The notes beneath the pieces were generated by a model. It was given only the letters and a program-made list of their open reading frames with translations, was not told the DNA's origin and did no database searches. This document shows positions 1 to 8,919 of a DNA stretch of 64,000 bases, piece after piece; the first letter of the stretch is position 1, and each line of letters starts with the position of its first letter. The stretch spans positions 1,075,178-1,139,177 of the forward strand of contig BCJU01000001.1 of the NCBI GenBank assembly GCA_001600355.1. Direction: 5' to 3'. The translations under genes and the position numbers were made by a program. Origin of the DNA: Meira nashicola. Its lineage: Eukaryota; Basidiomycota; Exobasidiomycetes; Exobasidiales; Brachybasidiaceae.

Positions 1-2287
1 CGTTACTCTTTGTATCCTTTAACTCACGTTCAAGCTCTTCAACTTTCTTTTGAAGGTCTTCTGAAGGCTTCACATCATTAGCTTTCTTCTCAGCTAGTGC
101 TAGATTAGCTTTCAACTCTTCATTATCTTTACGGAGCTTGTCAAACATTTCCGTCAATTCCGCTTGCGTCTGTTTGTTCGCTTCTTTTTGTTCTTTGTTA
201 TCCTCTTCAGCTTGATGCAATTCAGATTCTAGCTGTTGGATTTTGGCTTGAGCATCCTTCAAGGCTGCAGCTTGTTTATCATTGCTGGAGTTAGTACTCT
301 CCTTCGCTTTGGCAATCTCGGCTTCGAGCGTTTTGATTGTGCTTTGAGCTTTGGCTAATTGTTCGCTTTGTGCGCTTCCTGCAGAACTATGCTCCTTCTT
401 AAGAGCTTCTAATTGACTTTCCGTTGCTGCTACCTTTTCTTGTACGGCACTGAACTCTTTTGCATGCTTAGATGATGCCTCTTCCGCTTCCTTCCTTCTC
501 AAACCCAATTCCTTGTCCAATTTTTCGGCTTTAGCAGCTGCTTGTGAAATTGCATCATTATGTTCTTTCTCGGAAGCATCTAGACGTTGTTCAAGCAATC
601 GAATCTCTTCTTGCGCTGACTTTAATTCGGCCGCATCTTTGGAACCAGCACTAATTTTCGATGTAGCGGTTTTCAATTCGATCTCAAGAGCTGTGATCTT
701 ACTTTGAGCGGCAGTAAGAGCTTCTTGTTCTTTGGCTGTAGATTCACCCTGTGCCTTTTGCAACGAATTCAACTTCTCCTCGGCATCCTCAGCAGCTTTT
801 TGAGCAGCGGCCAATGCACTGGCTTGCTTTGCGTCACCCTCGCTGGATGCTTTCTTGGATGTGGTTAATTGCTCTTGCAAGCTTTTAATCAAAGATTGGG
901 CTTCTGCTAATTCTGCGGCAGTCTTACCGTTAGTTGCTTCTGAACTTTTTGCTGCGTCTTCAAGTCCTTTGCGTGTTGTTGCATGTTCTGCTTTCACCTT
1001 CTCTAGCTCAGCTTGGAGTGCAGTGGCCTCGTCTGCTTTGCTTTGCAATGCTGCTGCAGTCTTTGCATTTTCTTCTTCGATTGATGAACCTTGAGAAGCT
1101 TGTTGTGCTTTCAAGCTTTCCAATTCATCAGACTTTGCCTTAACAGCCAAATCTTTCTGTTTGACATCATCAAGAGCTTTTGCCAATTCAGCTTCCACCT
1201 CTTTAACGCTGCTTTGCAGATCACCCAAAGCGGTAGCATGCTTTGAGCCAGCTTCGCCCGCTTGTTTCTGAGAGGCTTCAAGTTGAGATTCAAGGTCTTT
1301 AATCTTGACCTGGGTTTCGGCAAGGTCCTCTGAAGCTTTGTTCGATGCATCTTGACTCTCCTTAAGACCGCTGATTTCTACTTCCAATTCAGCAATTCTT
1401 GCTTGTGCCTTTGATAAATCTTCATTAGATGATGTTTTTTCGCCTTCAGTAAGTTTGACGTTGGCTAATTGTTCTTCCAGCTCTTTGATCTTCTCTTGCG
1501 CTTCTACCAATTTCTCTCCCGCACCATCTTCCGTTGTCTCTTCGCCATTTGTTGTTTTTTCTCCGGCACTCTTACCCTTTTCAATCTCTGCATCTTTCTC
1601 TTGATTTGCCTTTTCCGCTTCTTCCAGCTTTTGCTTTGTTTCCTCTAATTCAGCTTTGAGTTTCTTATTACGTTCTTGCAAATCTACTGCAGTGATTGGC
1701 TTCCTAATTCCACCTGCACTTGCGCCATTTGTACCAGTTGTCGAGGCTGAAGAAGGTGAGCGAACGGAAGATCCGGTTGCTGTACTTGTTCTTGGAGTTG
1801 CTACAACACCTGCTCTAGCAGGAGTGCTCGCTGCAACAGAAGTACGGGGACGTGGAGTTGCTCCTGTGGCTGAGGAAACGGAAGAGCGTAAATTGGAGGT
1901 AGCACTGGCGCCTGTTGGGCTTCTTACACCTGCTGTTGTTGGACTTCTGACAGTTGCAGTAGTTGCTTTTGTAGGTGTAGCACCAGGTCGTACAGTTGTG
2001 GCTGTACGAGTGGTGGCAGTCACTCCGCTAGCAGGGCGAACGCCAGGTCGGGTTGCAGAAGTTGTACCAGGAGCTGCGGTTCGAGCTGTAGCAGTTGTAC
2101 CTGGCGTGACGGATGTCCTAGCAGCCGTAGGACGAACAGCTGCTGCTCCTGTTGTGGTCGTTCTGGCTGTTGTTCCAGCTGCTGTTGTTCGAGCAGCAGT
2201 ACCCGCAGCTGGTCTTGCCGTCGTTGCAGTTGTGCCTGCAGCCGGACGAGGCCGAACTACGGGACGAGGTGAGGATGTTGATGACAT
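1..2287 (-). CDS. Large coiled-coil protein with Thr/Ala/Pro/Arg-rich N-terminus (3' end beyond window)
   Basis: An open frame runs without a stop from an ATG at 2287 to the window edge (762 codons seen), so the C-terminus is missing. Residues 1 to about 200 are low complexity, rich in T, A, P, G, R and S, with repeated TTAR/AAGT/VRSP-like patches. From about residue 205 onward the chain is almost entirely heptad-like, with repeating L/I/A at a/d positions and E, K, Q, S around them, predicting a very long coiled coil. No catalytic motif is visible. The layout recalls filamentous scaffold, tether or cytoskeleton-linked proteins, but coiled coils match each other spuriously, so I assign no function. 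The opposite strand also carries open frames, an artefact of the biased composition. No intron was needed in the part seen. Confidence 0.85.
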   Translation of the reverse strand, partial: MSSTSSPRPVVRPRPAAGTTATTARPAAGTAARTTAAGTTARTTTTGAAAVRPTAARTSVTPGTTATARTAAPGTTSATRPGVRPASGVTATTRTATTVRPGATPTKATTATVRSPTTAGVRSPTGASATSNLRSSVSSATGATPRPRTSVAASTPARAGVVATPRTSTATGSSVRSPSSASTTGTNGASAGGIRKPITAVDLQERNKKLKAELEETKQKLEEAEKANQEKDAEIEKGKSAGEKTTNGEETTEDGAGEKLVEAQEKIKELEEQLANVKLTEGEKTSSNEDLSKAQARIAELEVEISGLKESQDASNKASEDLAETQVKIKDLESQLEASQKQAGEAGSKHATALGDLQSSVKEVEAELAKALDDVKQKDLAVKAKSDELESLKAQQASQGSSIEEENAKTAAALQSKADEATALQAELEKVKAEHATTRKGLEDAAKSSEATNGKTAAELAEAQSLIKSLQEQLTTSKKASSEGDAKQASALAAAQKAAEDAEEKLNSLQKAQGESTAKEQEALTAAQSKITALEIELKTATSKISAGSKDAAELKSAQEEIRLLEQRLDASEKEHNDAISQAAAKAEKLDKELGLRRKEAEEASSKHAKEFSAVQEKVAATESQLEALKKEHSSAGSAQSEQLAKAQSTIKTLEAEIAKAKESTNSSNDKQAAALKDAQAKIQQLESELHQAEEDNKEQKEANKQTQAELTEMFDKLRKDNEELKANLALAEKKANDVKPSEDLQKKVEELERELKDTKSN

Positions 2288-2757
2288 TATAGAATCGAAA
2301 AGTCAATTTAAAAACGAGACTATGCAATAGAGCAATTCGACCCAAAAAGATGTCTTAAAAATAAGAAATCTTTCTATGTCGGCTCAGATGATGGTGAAAA
2401 AGAGAGATAACAATGATTGACAGCACGAACAAACTGAAGGCCAACAATGTCCATTAATGCGGTGACCTTTGGCGCAAAAGCAAGAAAAGAAGAGTGCTTT
2501 TGCGCCCAGCAAGTCTTAAATTTCAATCACATCTTCCTTTTTCTCTCAACACGTTTTAAGTGTGCTCTAGTGCCATCACACGACTAGATTCTTTAGCGCT
2601 TAATTAAGACCAACACTTTGGTATGGGCACGCTGCCGTTTTTTCAATCGTTCGAAGAAGCTTTTTAGCATTTCAGGCCTCATTCATGCTCAACATTTGGC
2701 GGCAATATGGGGAAGCAATATAATATAGCATACTTTTATACGATATGAGATGTCGTA
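2288..2757. other. Intergenic region upstream of the coiled-coil gene
   Basis: About 470 bases between the coiled-coil gene start and the stop of the next minus-strand gene. It should hold the promoter of the former and the 3' UTR of the latter. I see no convincing small gene or RNA in it. Confidence 0.6.
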
Positions 2758-3252
2758 TTACCGCTTTGAATCGTATATGTTACTGCCTGTCTTGTCTGCC
2801 ATAGCTTTGAACTAAGAAGGAGAGGAAGCATATAGTATGATCAGCTCCGAAGACGAATAGCATATATTTTTATTCATTTGTGCACTCACCTCCAACAGAT
2901 CCATGTTTGCAATTCGACAATTACATGAAACTTCAATGACATCTTTTGGTGCAACGCGTAATTCGTTTCTCTTTCCATCTGATTTCACTTCAACGATCAA
3001 AATGCCATTCTGTTTTCCGTCTGCGATTGCCAAAACGGATGGATTTCCTGCATGCTTTAATAAAGAATCAATAGAAGTATCTTTTGGAACCTCTTTTGCC
3101 GGTACGATTTCATTGTATAAAGGTGATTCTTCTCTTGGTCCTTCTCCACTCTCGATTTCATCAATGTATGACGTACTTCTTATCTCTTTCAAAAGTTCTT
3201 CAAGTTCGGATGAAGAGAGTCCTAAATTGTATAAAGTTACAGGAGGATCCAT
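2758..3252 (-). CDS. Small protein of unknown function, two exons
   Basis: Exon 1 is 3252-2890 and exon 2 is 2811-2758, joined over a 78-nt intron (2889-2812) with a perfect GTGAGT donor, a CTGAT-like branch site and a pyrimidine-rich CTTCTTAG acceptor. The join is phase 0 and gives 138 residues ending in DSKR. Without splicing, the frame would stop inside the acceptor TAG. The ATG at 3252 (protein begins MDPP) is preferred; an in-frame ATG at 3402 would add 50 residues that do not look conserved. The N-terminal half is acidic (SSSELEELLKEI), and the C-terminal half has a compact hydrophobic pattern (ILIVEV, RVAPKDVIEV). I do not recognise the family. It is divergently transcribed from the DUF1295 gene. 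Confidence 0.65.
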
Positions 3253-3575
3253 TTTTCGAGTAAATATGATGATGGTGTTTTCGTTCGGAGAAGGAGTGGA
3301 TGATGCATGTATGCCAATTCTAATTGAAGAACAGGTGTGGAGTCTGAGGAACGTGTCTTGCGAGCGAGAAAGGCCGTGCGCAAGTTCAACTTCCTCCCGC
3401 ACCGCTGCTATTCAAATTGTTGAATGCGGGCGCCCGCCATTTTCACAATTACTGAAAAGCTTACATAAAATGCCGTTATTTCTCCACACTGCATAGATTA
3501 GGTACGTTGAATAGCTGACAATGTATGCATCCGCTCGAGCTCGTTTCTCACTACCAACACAACGTATTTGTCAAG

Positions 3576-4571
3576 ATGACGATCAGTGTTGGATTATTGA
3601 AAACTTTGGCTTTTGCCTTTGTAGGTCAATTGATTCCAGCATCCGTATTTATACCTTTGCAAACGGAAAAGTATTATGATTTATGTGGATCGTTGGGATT
3701 CTTAAGTACTACTTTGTTCTCTCTTTATCGATCACCTTTTCGACCAACACTTTCAAATCAATCAGGATCAGATGCAGCAAGTACAGCATTTGGATTTATT
3801 CGATCAAAATTATCAAATTTATTAATTAATATTTCTTCGGCCAATAATGCTCATGATGTATATCAAACTGTCGATTCTTCTAATCTTTGGCTTCAACGTC
3901 ATCCACGTCAATGGATAGCATCTGCTTGTGTTATTTTTTGGGGTGCAAGATTAGGTTCTTTCTTATTTCAACGTATTCATAAACAAGGTCGTGATGCAAG
4001 ATTTGATAAAATTAAAACTAACCCGATCACATTCTCATTTGCTTGGTTCATGCAAGCCGTTTGGATTTCATTAACCGCCTTACCTGTTTATATGATAAAC
4101 GCTTTACCTGCCACTTTACAACCAGATTTGAGTGCAAGAGATGTTATTGCTCTTACGATTTGGTCTTCTGGTTTATTATTTGAAATAGTTGCTGATCGTC
4201 AAAAATCTCAATGGAGAAAAGCAAAAGAAGAAAAGAAACATGAAGAACAATTCATTTCAACTGGCGTTTGGAGTTGGAGTAGACATCCAAATTATTTCGG
4301 TGAGATTACATTATGGACAGGATTAGCTTCTTTAGCTTCCTTTACATTTTCACATCAACCCGTTCGTACTTATTTTGGAGATACATATGCAAACCTTGCC
4401 ATACTTGCACCCATCTTGAGTCCTTTATTCGAATACGCTCTCATTCGTTACTTATCAGGCGTGCCAATCTTGGAGAGAAATATGGACAAAAAGATGAAGG
4501 GCGATAAAAAGTATGCGAAATACAAGGCAAACGTGCCATGCTTTGTACCTTTTATCGGAAGTAAGGATTAG
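3576..4571 (+). CDS. DUF1295 / steroid 5-alpha-reductase-like membrane protein
   Basis: A multi-pass membrane protein of 331 residues. The C-terminal half carries the DUF1295 signature: a helix ending near DRQK, then GVWSWSRHPNYFGEI (typical SRHPNYFGE motif), further hydrophobic helices and the terminal GVPILE...KYAKYKANVPCFVPF segment. The superfamily includes steroid 5-alpha-reductases and isoprenylcysteine methyltransferases, where the R-HPNY region binds NADPH or SAM. The substrate of fungal DUF1295 proteins is not established, so only a membrane oxidoreductase-like role is inferred. The chosen ATG at 3576 (MTISVGLLK) starts directly before the first membrane helix; an in-frame ATG at 3525 would add 17 residues. 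No intron. Confidence 0.85.
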   Translation: MTISVGLLKTLAFAFVGQLIPASVFIPLQTEKYYDLCGSLGFLSTTLFSLYRSPFRPTLSNQSGSDAASTAFGFIRSKLSNLLINISSANNAHDVYQTVDSSNLWLQRHPRQWIASACVIFWGARLGSFLFQRIHKQGRDARFDKIKTNPITFSFAWFMQAVWISLTALPVYMINALPATLQPDLSARDVIALTIWSSGLLFEIVADRQKSQWRKAKEEKKHEEQFISTGVWSWSRHPNYFGEITLWTGLASLASFTFSHQPVRTYFGDTYANLAILAPILSPLFEYALIRYLSGVPILERNMDKKMKGDKKYAKYKANVPCFVPFIGSKD

Positions 4572-5061
4572 ATTGTGTATATACCATAATCTTATTGTTG
4601 TATTATAGATGCAATGCAAACATCTTTATCATTCACGGCACTTGACACTCATAAGTTAAATTGAAAATTGTAGTAGATTGCAAATTATATGACATACGAT
4701 GATTATGAGGACAGATCTAGTACCAAAGGTATGAATGAAAAAAAGGGAAAGGAAAAGTATGTGCTTTGAATGATGATGATGAAAGTTTCGTTAGATAAAA
4801 AGAAGAAGGATAAAGAAGTGGATATTTTCCACAACCTGTCTTTGAAATTATTTGATGATGAAATCCATAGAGTACATTGATGAAAGAAAAAAAAATAAAA
4901 ATATTTTCCGCCATAATTTGAAACGATTGAAAAATAAAGAGATGTGCGAATACAACACGAAACGTAAAGAGAAAATGCTCCTCCATTTTTGATGATTTTA
5001 TTTGCCTTCCATTGGTTAGCGGGTATGTATGCTGAAAATTTTGAGAGTTGTACGAATGAGT
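4572..5061. other. Convergent 3' intergenic region
   Basis: About 490 bases between two converging stop codons (DUF1295 gene and cyclin). It is A-rich on the plus strand and presumably holds both 3' UTRs. The minus-strand open frame at 4717-4986 has no protein-like features and was not annotated. Confidence 0.6.
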
Positions 5062-6846
5062 TTAAGCGAGCATTAATCGGTTGTCTTGTTGACTTAATGA
5101 TAATGCACGACGATCATTGCGTGGTTGTAAATGTTGATCTGCGGTGGCTTTGACAACAGCTTTGTTTGCATTTGTTGAATTAACTTTTGCATTTGCATTG
5201 TTCTCTTTGACTTCTGTTGCTACCAAAGGGTCATGAAGAGAATTCAATGAAAGAGGTGTGACTGGCATATCACTCTCTTCATCTTCTTCATCACGAGAGT
5301 GATCTTCATCTTCGTCCTCATCATCATCATCTTCCCCATCTGTAGACATTTGACTTGGTGTAGAGATCATAGATGATGGTGTAGTAGAACGAGATCGCAT
5401 AGAGATATTGTCATCATCATTGCGTTCTTCATCATCTTCATCGTCATCTTGCATATCTTCTGCACTTCGACGAGGTGTGCTGAAGGATGAAGAAGAGGAA
5501 GATTTTGTCATGCCGACAGAGTTAGCAGATTGTGAAGATGTGGTAGCAGATGCAGTTGCAACAACTTGTGCACTTGCTGTAAAGCAAACAGCTGGCAATA
5601 AAGGTGAAACGTTTGCTTGTCCTAAAATGCTTCGTTGTGCATCACGTTGAGCAACAAAAGTAATGTACCATTGAACGATTGCTGTTGATGCACATCCGAA
5701 ATGGCTAAAGCTGTACTTTTTGACTAAAATTTCGCTTAATTCGTGAGCATGTTCGATCAAATAAGCATCAACAATTTGAGCAGCTTGAATGGCTTTTGGA
5801 GAAGCAACGGAGGTAAGAGCACGCTTATTTTGACCATTGTTGGCAATGATGCGTGCCAAAAGTAAACAGCCAGCAGTAAGATTGCTTGGTGTCAATCCGA
5901 TAAAGTCACGGGTGAATAAAGTCACTTCGAGCAAGAAACGTGCCATGTTAAGTGTTCTTGAGTCCAAATTGATAGAGTTAACCGTGAATAAAGCTTCATC
6001 TTCGGCGTCTTCTTTTGACATTGCACATGATAATCGTAACCATGCTTCTGGTGTTGGGAATCCAAGTGTCCATCCGATAGTGGATAAGACGTGACCTTCC
6101 ATTTGAACGAAAGCGGATTCATCATAAGCATTGCAACACATTTGTGCCAATTCAGATACGAGAGGAACTTTGTCCTTTGCATCTTCGAATTTAGCAGCGA
6201 TCAAAAGTGCTGCACAACCAACCAATTGATAGTGACGTTTGTAAACGATTCTCTTTGATACGTAACGATCAACGATGTTCATGGTCAAGAATAATGTCTC
6301 TGATCGAAGACGGAATGTTTGATGAATTTCAACGATAAAGTCAACCAAATAAGGACGCATGTACCAGCGCAATTCTGGTTGAGCGTCCATCAAATCAACG
6401 CAAGCTGTCGTCTCTTCTTCCATAAAGTGCATATGTTTCAATACCTCATCGTGGTATTCGGGTTCATCGATGTATGAACGTCCGCCTTGTTGAACTTCTG
6501 AGCGAAGAGAATCACTGTGTACCTTTTTGGCATTTGATTTATTATCTGAAGAAGAACCATTGTTGCTGTTCATTCCAGAGTTTGTGTTGACTAATAATCG
6601 CTTTGAAGCTGCATTTGCTGCTGCTGCGATTGCTGCTTGTTTCTTTGAAAGGGGTGAAGAGGAACGTTGTGCTGAAGAGGTAGTTTTTGAAGTGCTTGTA
6701 CTACTGGAAGAGGAGGATGTAGAGTTAAAAACATTTTGACCGTGAGAAGAAGTTGAGGAAGAAGATCCTGAAGAACTTGCACGATTACGTCCGTAAAACG
6801 AGTTACGACGAGCGTTTGAATTTGATGCTGAAGGTACGGCTGGCAT
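5062..6846 (-). CDS. CLN1: G1-type cyclin (Cln/B-type cyclin box protein)
   Basis: A 594-residue single-exon protein. Residues 1-120 are Ser-rich and disordered. The cyclin N-box spans about 130-260, with EYHDEVLKHMHFMEEE, MRPYLVDFIVEIH (MR..L..W/F.vEvh-type core), LFLTMNIVDRYVS and LVGCAALLIAAKFED. A cyclin C domain follows to about 420. The tail has acidic PEST-like stretches (long D/E runs mixed with S/T and P), typical of unstable G1 cyclins destroyed through SCF. The box would bind a Cdc28/Cdk1-type kinase to drive START. The symbol is by similarity to basidiomycete Cln1; another B-type-like G1 cyclin is possible. Its upstream region is unusually long, 6.5 kb to the next gene. Confidence 0.85.
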   Translation of the reverse strand: MPAVPSASNSNARRNSFYGRNRASSSGSSSSTSSHGQNVFNSTSSSSSSTSTSKTTSSAQRSSSPLSKKQAAIAAAANAASKRLLVNTNSGMNSNNGSSSDNKSNAKKVHSDSLRSEVQQGGRSYIDEPEYHDEVLKHMHFMEEETTACVDLMDAQPELRWYMRPYLVDFIVEIHQTFRLRSETLFLTMNIVDRYVSKRIVYKRHYQLVGCAALLIAAKFEDAKDKVPLVSELAQMCCNAYDESAFVQMEGHVLSTIGWTLGFPTPEAWLRLSCAMSKEDAEDEALFTVNSINLDSRTLNMARFLLEVTLFTRDFIGLTPSNLTAGCLLLARIIANNGQNKRALTSVASPKAIQAAQIVDAYLIEHAHELSEILVKKYSFSHFGCASTAIVQWYITFVAQRDAQRSILGQANVSPLLPAVCFTASAQVVATASATTSSQSANSVGMTKSSSSSSFSTPRRSAEDMQDDDEDDEERNDDDNISMRSRSTTPSSMISTPSQMSTDGEDDDDEDEDEDHSRDEEDEESDMPVTPLSLNSLHDPLVATEVKENNANAKVNSTNANKAVVKATADQHLQPRNDRRALSLSQQDNRLMLA

Positions 6847-7376
6847 AATGAAAGATTGTTGTTGTAATAGTGGAAATCTCTGTTGGATCGAAATCGTTTC
6901 AGGTGTATGAAAGAAAAATGAATGTGAATGAAAGTCGATTAAACGTGTTGAGTTAAAAATGAATGTGATAACGTTGATGGTTGATGATCGATAGCGTAAG
7001 AAAACGAAAGTGAGTTTTATATCGATGAAGAATCAATATAGTTAGTATGTGTGGGGGAAAGGGGGAAATGATAGAGAGGTCAAGTCGATGCAATGATGGT
7101 GATGGATAGAAGAAAGGAAAGAAATATTCGTTAGCCAACAAGATTCACTTGGTTTATGTATATCTGGTTCAAATGTATGGAAAGTATTGTCCATACCTTC
7201 CAGTCGTACAAGGTCACAGGAGTATCAACCCTGTCGATCTTGACGTTTCGCTCTAGACAAATGATTGGCTTGAGAGCCTAATCGATTTGTTCCATACAAT
7301 CAACAGTAGGGATATGCAGGTAAGGCATAGTGGCACTGGTTCAGGTATGTGCGTTTGGTATGTGAACACATTTTGT

Positions 7377-7382
7377 ACGCGT
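7377..7382. promoter_or_regulatory. ACGCGT (MCB-like) box upstream of G1 cyclin
   Basis: A palindromic ACGCGT 531 bases upstream of the cyclin start. ACGCGT is the MluI cell-cycle box bound by fungal MBF (Swi6/Mbp1-type) factors at G1/S genes. Function here is inferred from the target gene and from clustering with three further copies. Confidence 0.4.
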
Positions 7383-8529
7383 GTATGTATGTATGCGTGG
7401 GCGTAATGAAAATGTGATATTCCATACGTACGCATATTCCAGTGGCACGTACAGTATGTCCATCAATTGTAGCATAAAGAATGTGAGCCAAAATACGTAC
7501 CTCTGTTCAAATGAATGATCCGGCGGGAAAGCAGTCTGCCTGTTGAGATGCTTTGCTTCGATTCCAACAATTGGTTTGCGGCTCCGGTTGTTCAAAAAAG
7601 GTAAAAGAGCTGCAAGAAGTGCGAATAATGAAATGATAAAAATGTATGCAGTAGGGTATGTACGTCAATGACGTTATGGTAGCCCTTGTATGATTGAATG
7701 TGCTAACTTGATTGCAAAAATGCCTTGTGTTGTAAAAATGTCCGCTCTTGCCTACAGATAGAAGCTAGTATCTGTCCACTGTCGATATGTCCGAGGCAGG
7801 AAGTAAAATAGTGTTCTTTTGCCTATTTGTGTGGCTTCCAAATGACCGGCAGAAGATCAAGAGTTGTGCAATGGGATAGAGGCAAGGGGGATAAGATGCC
7901 TGCGGTGATCTAGTTGTGGTAGTTATTGGGATCTGCAAACGCAAATGATCGGTCAAATTTTTGATGTGCAATTGGTGCAAGCTTTATACTACGCCACACG
8001 TCCAGATCTGGAGGCATGCAGATCATTATTTCGAGAGGGAGGAGGGATAATGTCAGTAAAAAGTATTGATCAATGATGTATCATCTGTGCCTGCCTCAAC
8101 CCCTGAGAATTGAAATCAAAACAAAAACATCATTCTCTAAAGTCACATACTCACACCTTTTTGATATCGTTTGTCCATCCGATGAACAAAAGAAGGGCAA
8201 TCGTCCTGCATGTCCGTAGGATATTTCGGTATGCATGGCGATTGAATGTATGCAAGCAATGAAAGGCGAGAAGTGCATGGTGAATGATATGACCAAACCA
8301 TTGGTCCATTGCGGCGTATTTTCGGTTAATTCAACCAGTAGCAGTCAAAAGGGGGGTGGCAGGATCGATGACCAAAAGAGGTAAACGCGCGGGGGATAAT
8401 TGAATGCATGCCAAGATGTGTATTGAGGCAGAATTGCAGTTCATTTTTGCAGAAATTCCAGGTACGCAAATGCATGCCATTCCAAGCATTATACCATTTT
8501 TTTATTTGTCAAAGGCGAAACACAAGTCA

Positions 8530-8543
8530 ACGCGTCAACGCGT
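8530..8543. promoter_or_regulatory. Tandem pair of ACGCGT (MCB-like) boxes
   Basis: Two ACGCGT hexamers at 8530-8535 and 8538-8543, separated by CA, about 1.69 kb upstream of the cyclin start. Closely spaced MCB pairs are typical of strong MBF targets. An isolated hexamer means little, but two within 14 bases in AT-rich DNA is unlikely by chance. Confidence 0.5.
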
Positions 8544-8913
8544 TATGAAAGTGTTGAAGTGTTGGTTTGGATTGTTTTTTGGAATGTGCAAAGCACCAGT
8601 GTGTAAAGCAAGGGGTAAGGGAGAAACGCGGATAATTTGTTAAAAGGCGCAACCAATCCATAATCATATCGAAGAAGAATTGTGCAGGGGGTTCCAATAG
8701 TGGCGCAGAAGATACGCATACGAAATGATCGTCAGAGCAGGGAAAAGGGGAAAACAATAGAAAGAGAAGGGGGAAAGATAGAAGAGTTAGTAAGCATATG
8801 TTGTTTCTCAAAAAATGTCATGCGACAGTGTCAAAAAAGTACCATACGCCGCGGTGTACTGAATTAGCGCCCTTTTTTTCAATTACCCGGCCGACGAATT
8901 CTGTAAAAGCAGC

Positions 8914-8919
8914 ACGCGT
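8914..8919. promoter_or_regulatory. ACGCGT (MCB-like) box, distal
   Basis: The fourth ACGCGT box in the cyclin upstream region, about 2.07 kb from the start codon and 370 bases from the tandem pair. Confidence 0.35.

Noticed and set aside
1656..2330. Plus-strand open frame of 224 codons
   Set aside because: It is the antisense of the repetitive head of the coiled-coil gene; its V/A/P-rich product is a composition artefact.
3253..3402. 50-codon N-terminal extension of the small unknown protein
   Set aside because: Not excluded, but the internal start MDPP gives a cleaner protein and leaves room for the divergent promoter.
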